The notes: generated by a model from the letters alone, not told the origin. Counted from the first letter of the stretch, positions 1 through 14,600 are shown. The stretch is DNA of 64,000 nt from Microglena sp. YARC (GCA_022414725.1 CM039464.1:48415598-48479597), one strand, 5' to 3'. Made by a program: numbers and translations.

Positions 1-81
1 TGAAATGACAGATCCATCGGCGCTGTACTGAAACTTGATATGGCGCCCGCTGCTGATTCTCTGTTGCAGGTCAGGGACCAC
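1..81 (-). CDS. PF6: PF6-like exon 11, partial at window edge
   Basis: 27 codons from acceptor CTGCCAG|GTG: VVPDLQQRISSGRHIKF then QYSADGSVIS, open to the window edge. The beta-like S-x-G-R-H-I motif with a following ADGSV is common in the repeats of SPAG17-type proteins. The acceptor is echoed at 349-381. Confidence 0.55.
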   Translation of the reverse strand, partial: MVPDLQQRISSGRHIKFQYSADGSVIS

Positions 82-1555
82 CTGGCAGATGGATGTGTGT
101 GTGTGGGTGGGGGGTGGGGGGGGGCGGAGGAGGGCAGGTGTGGGTGGGTGTGGGTGGGTGGCGGAGGGAGGCAGTAGGTGTGGGTGTGGGTGGGTGTGGG
201 TGGGTGGCGGAGGAGGCAGTGTGTGTGGGTGTGTGGGTGTGTTGTGGGTGTGTGGGTGGGTGTGAGTGGCGGAGGAGCAGTAGGTGTGGGTGGGTGTGGG
301 TGGGTGGCAGAGGAGGCAGTGGGTGTGTGTGTGTGTGGGTGTGGGGTGGCTGATTCTCTGTTGCAGGTCAGGGACCACTGGTCGGTGGGTGGGTGGGTGG
401 GTGGGTGGTGGGTGCATGGGGTGGGTGAGTGGGGTGAGTGGGTGGTGGGTGGGTGCATGGGGGTGTGTGGGTGTGTGGGTGGGTGCATGGGGTGGTCGGT
501 GGTGGGTGGGTAGTGGGTTACGTGGGTGGGTAGATGGGTGTGGGGTGGGATGTGGGTGGGCGCATTGGGGGTGGGGGTGAATGACCCCTGTGCAGACGGA
601 GGGGAAGGCAGCACCCACTTCAGTTTAGGGGGCTTAGGGGTTTTAGGGTTTAGTGGTCTAGGTTTTGATCTAAAGATTTAGGGTTCTGGTGTTTATAGGG
701 TGTAGGGTTTAGGGTATAGGTGGGTTTAGGGTTCAAATAAGTGGGGGCTGCCTTGAGTGGGGGCCAGCTCTCCCCTATTTACCTTGTATGCCTTCTCAGG
801 CATCTCGAAACTTTTTTCAACTTTATTTTCCCCTTCCTTTTGTATGAAACTTCCGCAATTCCAAATCCCATCTGAAGCGGACACCGTATTGAACATGCGG
901 TCCAGAATATGTCTTCCTGCCCCCCCCCCCCCCCCCCCCCTTCCCCGGTAGAGGCTACCTCAAGTGGGGGCTAGCTGCCCCCTCCCCACCTTGTATGCCT
1001 TCTCAGGCATCTCAAACCTTTTTTTCACCTTTATGTCCCCCTTCCTTTTGTATGAAACTTCCACAATTCCAACTCCCATATAAATTGGATATAGAACATG
1101 CAATCCAAAATCTGTTTTCCTCCCTCCCCCCCTCCCCCCCCGACTGGTAGAGGCTACCTTAAGTGGGGGCTAGCTTCCCCCTACCCACCTTGTATGCCTT
1201 CTCAGGCATCTCAAGCTTTTCTCCCTCTGTGATGGCAATCATGCTCTTTTGCCAGTATGTGGCAAAGGAAATGGCCATAGGAAGGCCTAAGCCGTCCCTG
1301 CGGTCGTAGTCTCCGGCATAGCAAGCTAGCAGAGAACAGCTCCCGTGGCGCGCTAGCTTGCTGTGGGGCAAGCTATGTTGAGCGCTTGAAACAACCTGCT
1401 TTAGAACCGCAGGAAGCAGCGGCTCAATGAAGTTGCGTCGCATAATCTCTGCCTTGTGAGCCTCTTGGGTGCTAGGGGGCAGCATTGAGGCGCAAGCCTG
1501 TAGCAGGTGCAGTAGGGGGTGGGGTGGGTGAGTGGGGGTGGGGAAGGGTGAGTGT

Positions 1556-1586
<31 letters not shown>

Positions 1587-4500
1587 GGTGAGCGGGGGGC
1601 GGGAGGGGCTAGGGGGCAGCATTGAGGCGCATGCCTGCAGCAGCAGCAGCAATAGGGAGGGGTATGGAAAGGGGAGGGGCTAGGGGGCAGCATTGAGGCG
1701 CAAGCCTGCAGCAGCAGCAGCTGCAGCAGTAGGGGGAAGCTGGTCAGCACTTGGGTTTAGGTGGTTTATGTTGAGTGGTTTAGGGTTTAGGTTTTAGAGT
1801 TTAGGTGGTTTAGGTTTAGGGTTTAGGGTTTAGAGTTTAGGTGGTTTAGGAAAAGAAGTCCTGACCAGCCTAGTGCTGACCAGGTTCTGCCTAGCTCCTG
1901 GGTGCTAGGGGCATTGTTTTTATTTTCTCAAGACTCGTTGTGACCCCAGTGCAACGCGCTGCCCCCCAAATCCGGCGGAGCACAAAGCGTGGAGCCCGGG
2001 AGCCCCTAGATTCACCGCCTTGTCTATCTGTCTGTACGTCTGACGGACATGCCGAGACGAAGCCTGACACATCAGGCAACTGTCTTATAACTAACTGGCT
2101 TCGGTCAGCTCCATCGTTGCCATATGTTGTTCCGTTGCCAACACTCTCCGCCAGTTTTCCAAGTTGTTTGCGATGCTGCATAGGACTTGTCACAACCCAC
2201 CCCTGGGACTTTTTGCCCGGAAATGGTATAATGTATATACGTTGAATGGTATAATGTATGTATGTTGAATGGTATAATGTATATACGTTGAATGGTATAA
2301 TGTATATATGTTGAATGGTATAATGTATATACGTTGAATGGCATAATGTATGTATGTTGAATGGTATAATGTATCTACGTTGAATGGTATAATGTATGTA
2401 TGTTGAATGGTATAATGTATGTATGTTGAATGGTATATCATGGTATAATGTATCTACGTTGAATGGTATAATGTATTTATGTTGAATGGTATATCATGGT
2501 ATAATGCATGTTTGAAAGTGGTATGCAAACAGTTACGTTTTTAACAAGTGCTTACCTGTAGCAGTTGGAAGCGCGTCGTGGCGGCAACTGACAGAGGAGC
2601 GGGGGCAGGTGGCTTGGCTTCCCCTTCCCCTCCAGAGACTCCCGCCTGATCTGCTGGCAGCCTAGGGCTTGCAGCGGTGGGGCTGCCGGTGGCCCCAAGC
2701 CCAGCTGCTGCTGCTGCTCGTGGGGTTATTACTGCTGCTGCTCGTGGGGTTGTTACTACTGCTGCTGGTGGGGGTGTCGATGCGTCCTTGGCGGCTTCTG
2801 TGTAGCTACCCTCTGTACCAGCAGCTTCTTCTGAGCTGCCCATCTCACCCTTAGCAGGAGCAGCTGCAGCAGCCTGCGGGGTAGCTTCTTCAATAGGGGG
2901 TAGCCCATATCCACCCACACCGGGCACCTGCAGGTAAGATATTTAATAAATACATAAATAAATATATACATAAATAAATGCATATCTCATACAGGGGGCC
3001 GCTAAAAATTTGCTCGTGTACCGCATGTCGGAACCGGGGCCTGAAGGGGTTGTAAGCTCCGAAACCATCGAAAAAGTCGAAAAATGTATCTGGGTGGGGT
3101 AGGAAGGAACTGCATATGTCACTTCAGGTGCTGTGTGAATTTGCAACTTAACCTAACCTGAATACATGAACTTGAAAGAAAAAACTGCAGGAGGGACTGC
3201 ATGTATCACCTCAGATGCAACGTGTGAATTAGCAACCTAACCTAACCTGACCTACAGGAACTTGAAAAGAAGAAAAAACTGCAGGAAGGACTGCATGTGT
3301 CTCTTCAGGTGCCACGTGTGAATCTTGCCTAACCTAACGCAACCTGACTTACAGGGGCTTGAAAAGGGAAAAACTGCAGGAGGGACTGCATGTGTCACCT
3401 CAGGTGCAACGTGTGAATTAGCAACCTAACCTAGCCTGACCTACAGGAACTTGAAAAGAAGGAAAAACTGCAGGAAGGACTGCATGTGTCTCTTCAGGTG
3501 CCACGTGTGAATCTTACCTAACCTAACGTAACCTGACCTACAGGGGCTTGAAAAGGAAAAAACTGCAGGAGGGACTGCATGAGTCACTTCAGGTGCAACG
3601 TGTGAATTAGCAACCTAACCTAACGTAACCTGACCTACAGGGGCTTGAAAAGGGGGAAAACTGCATGAGGGACTGCATGAGTCACTTCAGGTACTACGTG
3701 TGAATTTGCAACCTAACCTGACCTTACCTACAGGAAATTGATAGAAAAACAATAACCTGCAAGTGGGACTGCATGTGAGCTTCTACAGTGCACTTTCTAC
3801 TATCTACTACCCACTACCGACTAACGACTATCTACTACCCTCTACCTACTATCTACTACTCACTATCTATTACCCACTATCTACTATCTACTATCCACTA
3901 CCCAATATCTATGAAGCCTGAGCTTGTACCTGCAAGAGGGACTGCATGTGAGCTTCCACGGCCGCCACATCCAGCGAGCCATCAGGGCGGAGTAATGAGA
4001 GAGGGATAATATCTCCCTCACCCTCACCGCCCTTAGAATCACCTGCCTCCCCAACACCTTGCGCATCCTCCTCGTCGTCGAAATTGAAGTTGAAGTGGGC
4101 GGGGTAGTTAGGGTTATCCATTCCAACCATTTGGTTGTCCTGAAGGGGCCCCTCCAGAGTAGACGTGGGGGAGCGGGATCTGCGTGGCTCAGAGGGCACA
4201 TGGCCCAGACCAAGCCCAGCAGCCACAGCTGCCAGCCTGTCACCCTCTTGAACAAGAGTGTAGTCTGAGTCGGACTGGGCCTCAGGCTCTGGGAGGAAGA
4301 CCTCGCCACGTTCGGCGGCACTGAACACTTCAAAGGCTCTGTTGAGGGAGTTGGGGTATGCTGGTCAGAACTTCGCTGGTCAGCACTTGGGTCTAGGAGG
4401 TTTAGGTTTAGGTGGTTTAGGGTCTAGGTGGGCTGGGTTTAGGATTTAGGGTTTAGGTAGGTTAGAAAAATAAGTGCTCACCAGCTAAGTGCTGACACTG

Positions 4501-6664
4501 CTAATTTGGGAGGTCATCGACACTCTTTTATTTGGCTTGAAAGGGTGAATTACTGGTGAACGGGGTGCCCAAGGGGTGCAGAAAAGCAGAGATTTTGTTT
4601 TCAAATCTGAAAGTGGGTATTTCAAGCTTGATGGTTTTAGGCCTCCTCCAGGGACAGCATTTGTGTAGCTTTGTATAGCTTTGAGGACCACATAGAGCTA
4701 TTTAGGCCAAACGTGTTTTCTTTCTTCTTTATAGCGGCAATTGGGGCCAAAACGGGGCCATAAGTAGCGATCGCTATATATAGCGGGAAAACAAATCCCT
4801 GCATAAAAATCCCTGCATAAAAGACCCTCTATATCAGCAGTGTTACCAGCTACCCCCTACCTGTCAATGGCCGATAGAGCATAGGACTGTTCTCCTATCA
4901 CCTCTCTCTCCTGGACCGCCTCCTTGCCCTGCACATTGCGTGCCACCTGTTCTATCATAGCATGCATCAGCACAGGCACCCGAAGACCCTCCAAATTAGC
5001 GATGTGACCAGCTTCCCCCTACCTGTCGATGGCTGACAGAGCGTAGGACTGTGCTCCTATCACCTCTCCCTCCTGGACCGCCTCCTCGCCCAGCTAATTG
5101 ATTGCCACCTGCTCTAACATGGCATGCATCAGCGCAGGCACCCGAAGACCCTCAAAATTAGCAGTGTGACCAGCTCCCCATACCTGTCGATGGCTGATAG
5201 AGCGTAGGACTGTGCTCCTATCACTTCTCCCTCCTGGACAGCCTCCTTGCCCTGCACATTGCGCGCCACCTGCTCTAGCATGGCATGCATCAGCACTGGC
5301 ACCCCTGTTTGCTCCGCGGGCACGTCCTCCAGCAGGCTTTCATAAAGCATCATGGGCACTGCCTCCTTATGTGAGGGGTTCTTCTCTGTGGGAGTGATCA
5401 CGTTGTAGATGCGAACCTATGTATGTGTGTATGTATGTATGTATGTATGTATGTATGTATGTATGTATGTATGTATGTATGTATGTTACAGGCCAATTAG
5501 GCTGAAGGGACTTTCCCAACTGTGACAGGAAGGGCTGAAAATAAAAGGCATGACAAAAACCTTTAACAAAAAGTTGCCTGCGACGGCAGGTTTCGACAGG
5601 AAATCGGCCCCCCTTTCACATTCGAGTATTTGTTATGACACGTACCCGGAGTGGTGGAAAGGATATTTTAATTGTCTCCTCCTGGATGAGAGTGATTCAT
5701 AAACCCACAAACAAACAACACTTTGGCTTGAATACTCTTAAGCGGGTAACTCTCCATGCACTAACAGCCGGGGGTTCCACAGGAGCTAATTCACTTAATT
5801 TCATGATAATTCATGTTTTATTTACTTGTTATCAATTCATAATTTCGTCCGATTTCGTCCATGCATTATTTCTATATAGCGCCACTTATCATTTAATTTC
5901 ATTTATATTTTATTACTTCAATCATATTAGTATTCTACTATTATATAATTAATTCAATTATAATTCATCTGCCCATGCATTACTTCCATATATCTTAGAC
6001 CGCCACTCGTCGTTTAATATAATTTAATGTAATGTAATGTATTTTTATTAATTCAATTATATTATTAGTTCAATTATAATTCATTTTCGTCCATGTGTGA
6101 ATGTGTGTTACAGTCCTGGGGTTGGCCAAATAGGCTAAAGGGACTTGCCCAACCGTGATAGGAAGGCTAGTCAACTGCATGCATTACTTTCATGTACCTC
6201 AGACCGCCACTCAACGTTTTTTATATGTTTATTAATTCAAGTATGTTATTATTATATTATTAATTAAATTATAATTCATAAATCATAATTCTGTCCATGC
6301 ATTACTTCCATGTACCTTAGTTCGACACTCATCGTTTAATTTAAATTAATTTTTATATTGTTAATATTATTATATTATAAATTCAATTATAATTCATTTG
6401 CGTCCATGCATTACTTCCATGTACCTTGGAGCGCCACTCATTGTTTAATTTAATTTAATGAATATGTATAGTGATAGGAATGGCTTAAAAACTGCAAGCA
6501 TTACTACCATGTACCTTGGAGCGCCACTCATCGTATAATTGTTATATGTATATTAATTCAATTATAAATCATAATTCTGTCCATACATTACTTCCATGTA
6601 CCTTGGACTGCGACTCATTGTTAAATTTAAATTAATTTGTATATTTTGTATATTCTTCTTCTTC

Positions 6665-6700
<36 letters not shown>

Positions 6701-7197
6701 TATCAATTCAATTATAATTCATAATTCTGTCCATGCATTACTACCATAGACCTTGGAGCACCACTCATCGTTTAATTTAAATTAATTTTTATGTTGTTCA
6801 TATTATTATATTATTATCCATTCAATTATGATTCATTTTCCACCATGCATTACTTCCATGTACCTTGGAGCGCCACTCATCGTAAGCTCGTGCACGGCTC
6901 TGCAAATCGCTCATCAACGTGGCAAGGATGTCCCAGCCTGGGGTGTCAACCGCAGGGGGAGGGGGCGCAGCATCTGGCTCAGGCTCTTGGTCCTTGCCCT
7001 TCTTAGGAGGAGGGGGCTTCTTGCCCTTGCCAGTGTCTGGGGGGGGGTCTGCTTCTGGAGGACTGAAAGGTTGGGGTAGGGGTGGGATGGGGTCAATAGG
7101 GGTTTGGGGTAGGGGTAGTGTAGGGGGCGCAGCATCTGGCTCAGGCCCTTGCTCCTTGCCCTTCTTAGGAGGGGGCTTCTTGCCCTTGCCAGTGTCT

Positions 7198-7229
<32 letters not shown>

Positions 7230-7541
7230 CTGCTTCTGAAGGACTGAAAGGTTGGGGTAGGGGTGGGATGGGGTCAATAGGGCGTTGGGGTGGGGGTAGG
7301 GTTAGGGGAGGGGGTGCAGCATCTGGCTCAGCTCTTGATCCTTGCCTTCTTAGGAGGGGGCTTCTAGCCCTTGCCAGTGTCTGGCGGGGGTCTGCTTCTG
7401 GAGGATTGAAACGTTTGGGTAGGGGTAGGGGTAGGGTCAAGAGGGGTTTGGGGTAGGGGTAGGAGAGAGGGTGCAGAATCTGGCTCAGGCACTTTCCACT
7501 TGCCCTTCTTAGGAGGGGGCTTCTTCCCCTTACCAGTGTCT

Positions 7542-7576
<35 letters not shown>

Positions 7577-10500
7577 CTGCTTCTGGAGGACTGAAAGGTT
7601 GGGTAGGGGTGGGTGGGGTCAATAGGGCGTTGGGTAGGGGTGGGACAGGGGTGGGGAGGGTTTCTTGCCCTTGCCTTGCTCCTTGCCCTTTCTTAGGAGG
7701 GGGTTTCTTGCCCTTGCCAGTGTCTTGGGGGGGGGGGGGGGGAGGGGGGGGGGGACAGGACGGGAAGGGCTTCTTGCCCTTGCCAGTGTCTTGGGGGGGG
7801 GTCTGCTTCTGGATGACTGACATGTTGGGATAGGGGTTGGGTGGGGTCAATAGGGAGCTGGGGTAGGGTAGGGAGGGACAGGATAGGAAGGGTTTAATAG
7901 GGGTTTGGGGGTAGGGGTGGGAGAGATGTGTGTGGGGTCAATAGGGGTTTGGGGTAGGGGTGGGAGATAGGTGGTGTGGGGTCAATAGGGGTTTGGGGTA
8001 GGGGTGGGAGAGAGGTGGTGAGGGGTCAATCGGAATTTGTGTTACCATGGCCATCTTACCTTCCTATGTTGCACTTTTCTCAGATTTCACACACACACAC
8101 ACACACAGGTCCTTGGTTCCCGCCCCCCCCCACACACAGACATACACACAAACGCACATATACACAAACACACACACGCAAACACACACATACACACTCA
8201 GGTCCTTGGATCTAACCTTTTAGGTAGCTCCACCTACAACGCAACCACCATGGCCATTTCTCATCCCAAGATGCACTTTTCGCAGATTTCACACACACAC
8301 ACACACATATACACATACGCACACACATGCACTCACACGAACACACACATATACACACACACTAACACATACACACACTAACACAAACACACACTAACGC
8401 AAACACACACATACACACACTCACACAAACACACACACACACTAACACAAAAACATACACTGACTCACACAAACACTCTCTCACACACACAAACATACAC
8501 ACTCAGGTCCTTGGATCTAATCTTTTAGGCAGCTCCACCTCCAACGCAACCACCATGGCCATCTTCTTATCCCAGGCTGCACTTTTTGCGATTTCACACA
8601 CACACACACACTCACACAAACACTCACACACATACACACTCAGGCCCTTGGATCTAACCTTTTAGGCAGCTCCACCTCCAACGCAACCACCATGGCCATC
8701 TTTTCATCCCAGGCTGCATTTTTTGCAGATTTCCGTAGTGCCGTGAAGATCTCCGGGGCCACAGTCTCTGCTGGGGGGGCTGCGTCTGCGCCCTCCTCAG
8801 CAGCCGCCGTCCCTGCCTCGGAACCCTCAGCAAGGGCGGGAGCGGGATCAGATGGTAAGGGCTTTCCCCACACCACAGTTCTCAGCGGTACACCTCCATC
8901 TACACCTGCCTTCACTTCCTCGAGTGTACTGCCTAGGCCCTCCATCCAGTACACTGGGTATGCCACGAAGGGCTCGTCCATCACGGAGCTGGAGGATTGC
9001 AGCTTCTCGCTAGCTTCCTTGAACACTACCTCAGCATCGGCCAACAGGTCTGATGCATCCTTGTATGTTTCCTCTTCTTTGCTCAGTTCACGCTCTTCGT
9101 CTTCCTCCTCTGGGGCTGGGGGCTCTGTTTCAGAAAGGTGGGAGGGAGGGAGGGTGGGTGGGAGGAGAGTGGGAGGGTAGGTGGGTAGGTGGGTGGGTGG
9201 GAGGTAGAGTGGAAGGGTGGGTGGGTAGGTGGAGGGTGGAGGGTTGATGGGTGGGTGGATGGGTGAACACTACCTCAGCATCAGCCAACATCTCAGACAC
9301 ATCCTTGAATGTTTCCTCTTCTTTGCTCAGTTCAGGCTCTTCGTCTTCCTCCTCTGGGGCTGGGGGCTCTGTTTCAGAAGGGTGGGAGGGAGGGAGGGTG
9401 GTGGGTGGGTGAACACTACCTCAGCATCGGCCAACATCTCAGACACATCCTTGAATGTTTTTCTCTTCTTTGCTCAGTTCAGGCTCTTCATCTTCCTCCT
9501 CTGGGGCTGGGGGCTCTGTTTCAGGAAGGTGGGAGGAGGGTGGGAGGGTGGGTGGGAGGAAGAGTGGGAGGGTTGATGGGTGGGTGGGTGGGTGAACACT
9601 ACCTCAGCATCGGCCAACATCTCAGACACATCTTTGAATGTTTCCTCTTCTTTGCTCAGTGCAGGCTCTTCGTCTTCCTCCTCTGGGGCTGGGGCTCTGT
9701 TTCAGAAGGGTGGGAGGGAGGAGGGTGGGTGGTGGAGGAAGGATGTGTGGGTGCGTGGGTGGGTGGGTGGGAGGAAGGATGGGTGGGTGCGTGGGTGGGG
9801 GGAGTGGTGGCAAGGTGGATCACCCAACCAACCCAACCAACCAACCAAACCAACATCTCTGACACATCCGTGTATGCCTCCTCTTCTTTGCTCAGTTCAC
9901 GCTATTCATCTTCCTCATCTGCGGCTGGGGGCTCTGCTTCAGAAGGTTTACAACTTCATTAGGGCCAGGGTGACACATGAATAGGGAACGGCAACTTATA
10001 TTAGTGTTTGAAAAACTAATATTCACTAATATTATTATAGTGTCACAATAATATTAGTTTTTCAAATAAATTCGAAATTCTGGTGAGACGGCTCGTCCGA
10101 CTAATATTATAGAATATTATATAATATTATTTATTCACTAATATTATATAACATAGCCGACCCCAACACATGACAGACAAACAAACAAATGGGTAACCCT
10201 GGGGCCCCCGCCCCTCAGAAGGGGGGGCACTTCCAAAATATATAATACACATTTAAATCATCGCACGCACACACACCTGTCCCATTCTCCTCTGCCTCTG
10301 CAATGGAGTCTAGTCTCTCCTGCTCAAGTTTGGCCTTCCACTCCTGAAGTGCCTCCTCCGCCTCCTTAACCTGAGCAGTGTGTGTGTGTGTGTTTTGATG
10401 AGTGTGTGTGTGTGTGTGTGTGTGCGTGTGTGTGTGTGATGAGTGTTTGTATGTGATGAGTGGGGCAGTATGGGGAGTGGGGCAGTATGGGGAGTGGGAT

Positions 10501-11127
10501 AGTATGGGGAGTGGGATTCAAATTGAGAGGGCAGGCTTAATAGGCTAAAGAGACTTGCCCAACCGTGACAGGAAGGGCTAAAAGTAAAAAGCATTGATGA
10601 ACTGATTAATGACTAACCTGATTAATTTAATTCTACTATCATGATTAATTTAATTATACTAACCTGACTAATTTAATTATACTAACCTGATTAATTGTAT
10701 TCCACCATGAGATAACCTGATTAATTTAATTTTACTAACCTGATGAATTTAATTATACTAACCTCATTCATTTAATTATACTAACCTCCCTTATTTAATA
10801 ATACTAACCTGGGCGGTGTAAGCATCTACTGCATCCTCGGCACTGCTATGAGCATCTTTGAACACCTTGACTGCAGTCTTGCGCTTATGGCACTCAACCT
10901 TCCAGTCTATTAGTTTGTCTCTCTCAAACCTCTGGTTCAGTAGCTCAACCATGAGAGGGGCCGGGGGCCTGCAGGAGTGGGTGGGTGGGTGGGGTAAGGT
11001 GGGTGAGGTGGGGGTGGGGTGGGGTGGGGTGCGGGTGGGGTGGAGCGGGGTAAGGTGGATGGGCACATGGAGGACCCATGCTCTAACCTAGTAGTCCCAA
11101 TACACACGTGTTAGGCTCATGCACATG

Positions 11128-11161
<34 letters not shown>

Positions 11162-11598
11162 CTCCCCCCCCCAAACACAAACACACACACATACACACAC
11201 ACCCTACACACAAACACACACACACTCTTTCTTCTCCACCTCTTCCTGGCACATGGACGACCCACGCTCTAGCCTAGTAGCCCAAATACACACGTGCGAG
11301 GCCCATGCACATGCCCTCCACCCACCCCGCCACACACACACACTATTTCTTCTCCTCCTCCTCCTCCTCCTCCTGGCACATGGATGACCCATGCTCTAGC
11401 CTAATAGCCTCAATACACATGTGTGTAAGGCCCATGCACATACCCCCCTTAGCCCCCCCCACCCCCCACCCCCCCACACACACAAGCACACACACTATTT
11501 CTTCTCCTCTTTCTCCTGGCACATGGACGACCCATGCTCTAGCCTAATAGCCCCAATACAGACGTGTGTAAGGCCCATACACATGCCCCCCCCCCCCA

Positions 11599-11641
<43 letters not shown>

Positions 11642-14600
11642 CACACACACATACAAACACACACACGCACACGCACTATTTCTTCTCCTCCTCCTCCTGG
11701 CACATGGACGACCCATGCTCTATCCTAGTAGCCCAATACACACGTGTGTAAGGCCCATGCACATGCCCCCCCCACCCACCCACACACACCCACCCTCCCA
11801 TACACACACCCACACTCTTTCTTCTTCTCCTCCTTGCACAAAGACAACCCATACGCTATCCAAGTAGCTCCAATACACACGTGTGTAAGGCCCATGCACA
11901 CGCCCCCCACACACACCCACACCCACCCACCCACCCATACACACACCCACACTCTTTCTTCTTCTCCTCCTGGCACATGGACGACCCATGCTCTAGCCTA
12001 GTAGCCCAATACACATGTGTGTAAGGCCCATGCACATGCCCCCCCCCACACACCCCCACACACCCACACACCCATACACACACCTACACTCTTTCTTCTT
12101 CTTCTCCTGGCACATAAACGACCCATGCTCTAGCCTAGTAGCCCAATACACACGTGTGTAAGGCCCATGCACATGCCCCCCCCCCCACACACACACACAC
12201 ACACCCACACACCCATACACACACCCACACTCTTTCTTCTTCTTCTCCTGGCACATAGACAACCCATACTCTATCCAAGTAGCTCCAATACGCACGTGTG
12301 TAAGGCCCATGCGCATGCCCCCCACCCCACACCCACCCACCCACAAAAACACACACACTCTTTCTTCTCCTCCTCCTGGCACATAGACGACCCAGGCCCT
12401 AGCCTAGTAGCCCCAATACACACGTGTGTAAGGCCCATGCACATGCCCCCCCATCCCCACCACACCACACCACACACATACACACTTTGTTTTTGACGAC
12501 ACGTTGCAAATTTAACGACTCAGTGCGACCCAAGTGCAACGCGCTGCCCCCCGAACCCCGCAGAGCACTAAGCGCAGGGCCCTGGGGGTTCTGGAGAGCA
12601 TTTGTGACTAGTTTTGCCAGACCCCTGAGTCGCCAAGTAGCGATAGAATGGAAAGGCGTCCTCGGGAAAAAAAGTGACTGTAGCAAAAACTCAGGGCCCC
12701 TGCCCGTAAAACAATTGTTTGGGGGTTCAGTTCAGCAGTCTTTTTTCGTTTTAGCCCCTCCTGATAGCATGGTTGGGTAAGTCCCTTAAGCTTATTTGGC
12801 TAACCCAGGACTGTTACAATATATAACACACACACCTACACCCACACCCACCTAAACCCACCTATACCCACGCCCACACCCACCTATACCCAACCTACAC
12901 CTACCTACACCCACACCCAGCTACACCCACCTACACCTACCCACCTTCACCTACCCACCTACAGCCACACCCACTCACCCACACACACATACATACACCC
13001 ACCTACACCCCCACACACCTTCACCCACCTACACCTACACCCACCGACACCGACACCCACCTACACCGACACCCACCTACACCCACCCACTTACATCCAC
13101 ACCCACCTACACCCACCCACTTACATCCACGCCAACATACACCCACACCCACTTACATCCACACCCACATACACCCACACCCACTTACATCCACACCCAC
13201 ATACACCCACACCCACTTACATCCACACCCACATACATCCACACCCACTTACATCCACACCCACATACACCCACACCCACTTACATCCACACCCACATAC
13301 ACCCACACCCACTTACATCCACACCAACATACACCCACACCCACTTACATCCACACCCACATACACCCACACCCACTTACATCCACACCCACCTACACCC
13401 ACACCCACATACACCCACACCCACATACACCCACACCCACTTACATCCACACCCACCTACACCCACACCCACTTACATCCACACCCACCTACACCCACAC
13501 CCACATACACCCACACCCACATACACCCACACCCACTTACATCCACACCCACCTACACCCACACCCACTTGCATCCACACCCACATACACCCACACCCAC
13601 TTACATCTACACCCACACACACCCACACCCACTTACATCCACACCCACATACACCCACACCCACTTACATCCACACCCACATACACCCACACCCACTTAC
13701 ATCCACACCCACATACACCCACACCCACTTACATCCACACCCACATACACCCACACCCACTTACATCCACACCCACATACACCCACACCCACTTACATCC
13801 ACACCCACATACACCCACACCCACTTACATCCACACCCACATACACCCACACCCACTTACATCCACACCCACATACACCCACACCCACTTACATCCACAC
13901 CCACGTACACCCACACCCACATACACCCATCAACCCCTACACACACACTCACATGTACTCCTCCATGGGCTTGCCACTATCAAAGTGAGCGTCCTGCTCT
14001 GCTGAAATGTCCTTTGCTAGCTGGCTTTCCGGGCTTAGACGGAGGATAAGCTCGCTAATGGAATGATTCCTAGCAACACCCTTTTTCTTGAGAGTGTCCT
14101 TCAGGGGTCCGGCTTGTACCTCTGGGCAGAAGCAGACCATCGTGACGACCGGACTCCATGTTACCTGGAAGGGAGGGGCTTCCAGGTCCTGGATTTCCTG
14201 GGGAGCTGCGGAGGTAGAGAGGGAGGGGCAGGGGGGGGGGGGGGGGGGGGTATTGGATGGGAGGCGCTTCCAGGTCCTAGATTTCCTGGGGGAGCTGCGG
14301 AGGTAGAGGGAGTGGGCGGGGGTGGGGGAGGTGTGTGTGTGGGTATGTGTGGGGTGTGTGTGGGGTGGGTGGGGTGGGGTGGGGTGGGTGGGGTAGTATT
14401 GGTTGTTGGTGGTGAAATGGGTCTCTGTTTATGTTATTAGGAGGGGACAAGATGGATGGGGCGGGATAGGGGAGAGATAGTTGTAGGTGGCTCTGTGAGG
14501 GAGGAGGGTTGGTTGTGGGTGGTTCTGTGAGGGGGAAGGGATGGTTGTGGGTGGGTCTGTGAGGAGGAAAGAGAGGGGTGGTTGTGTCTGGGTTTGTGAG

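Noticed and set aside
623..735. Telomere or subtelomere
   Set aside because: TTTAGGG motifs are degenerate, short and inside an intron; similar tracts sit inside TIR-bounded elements.
12826..13952. Histidine/threonine/proline-rich protein encoded by the CA-rich array
   Set aside because: Intronic 32-bp minisatellite; the open frame is a by-product of the unit lacking stops.
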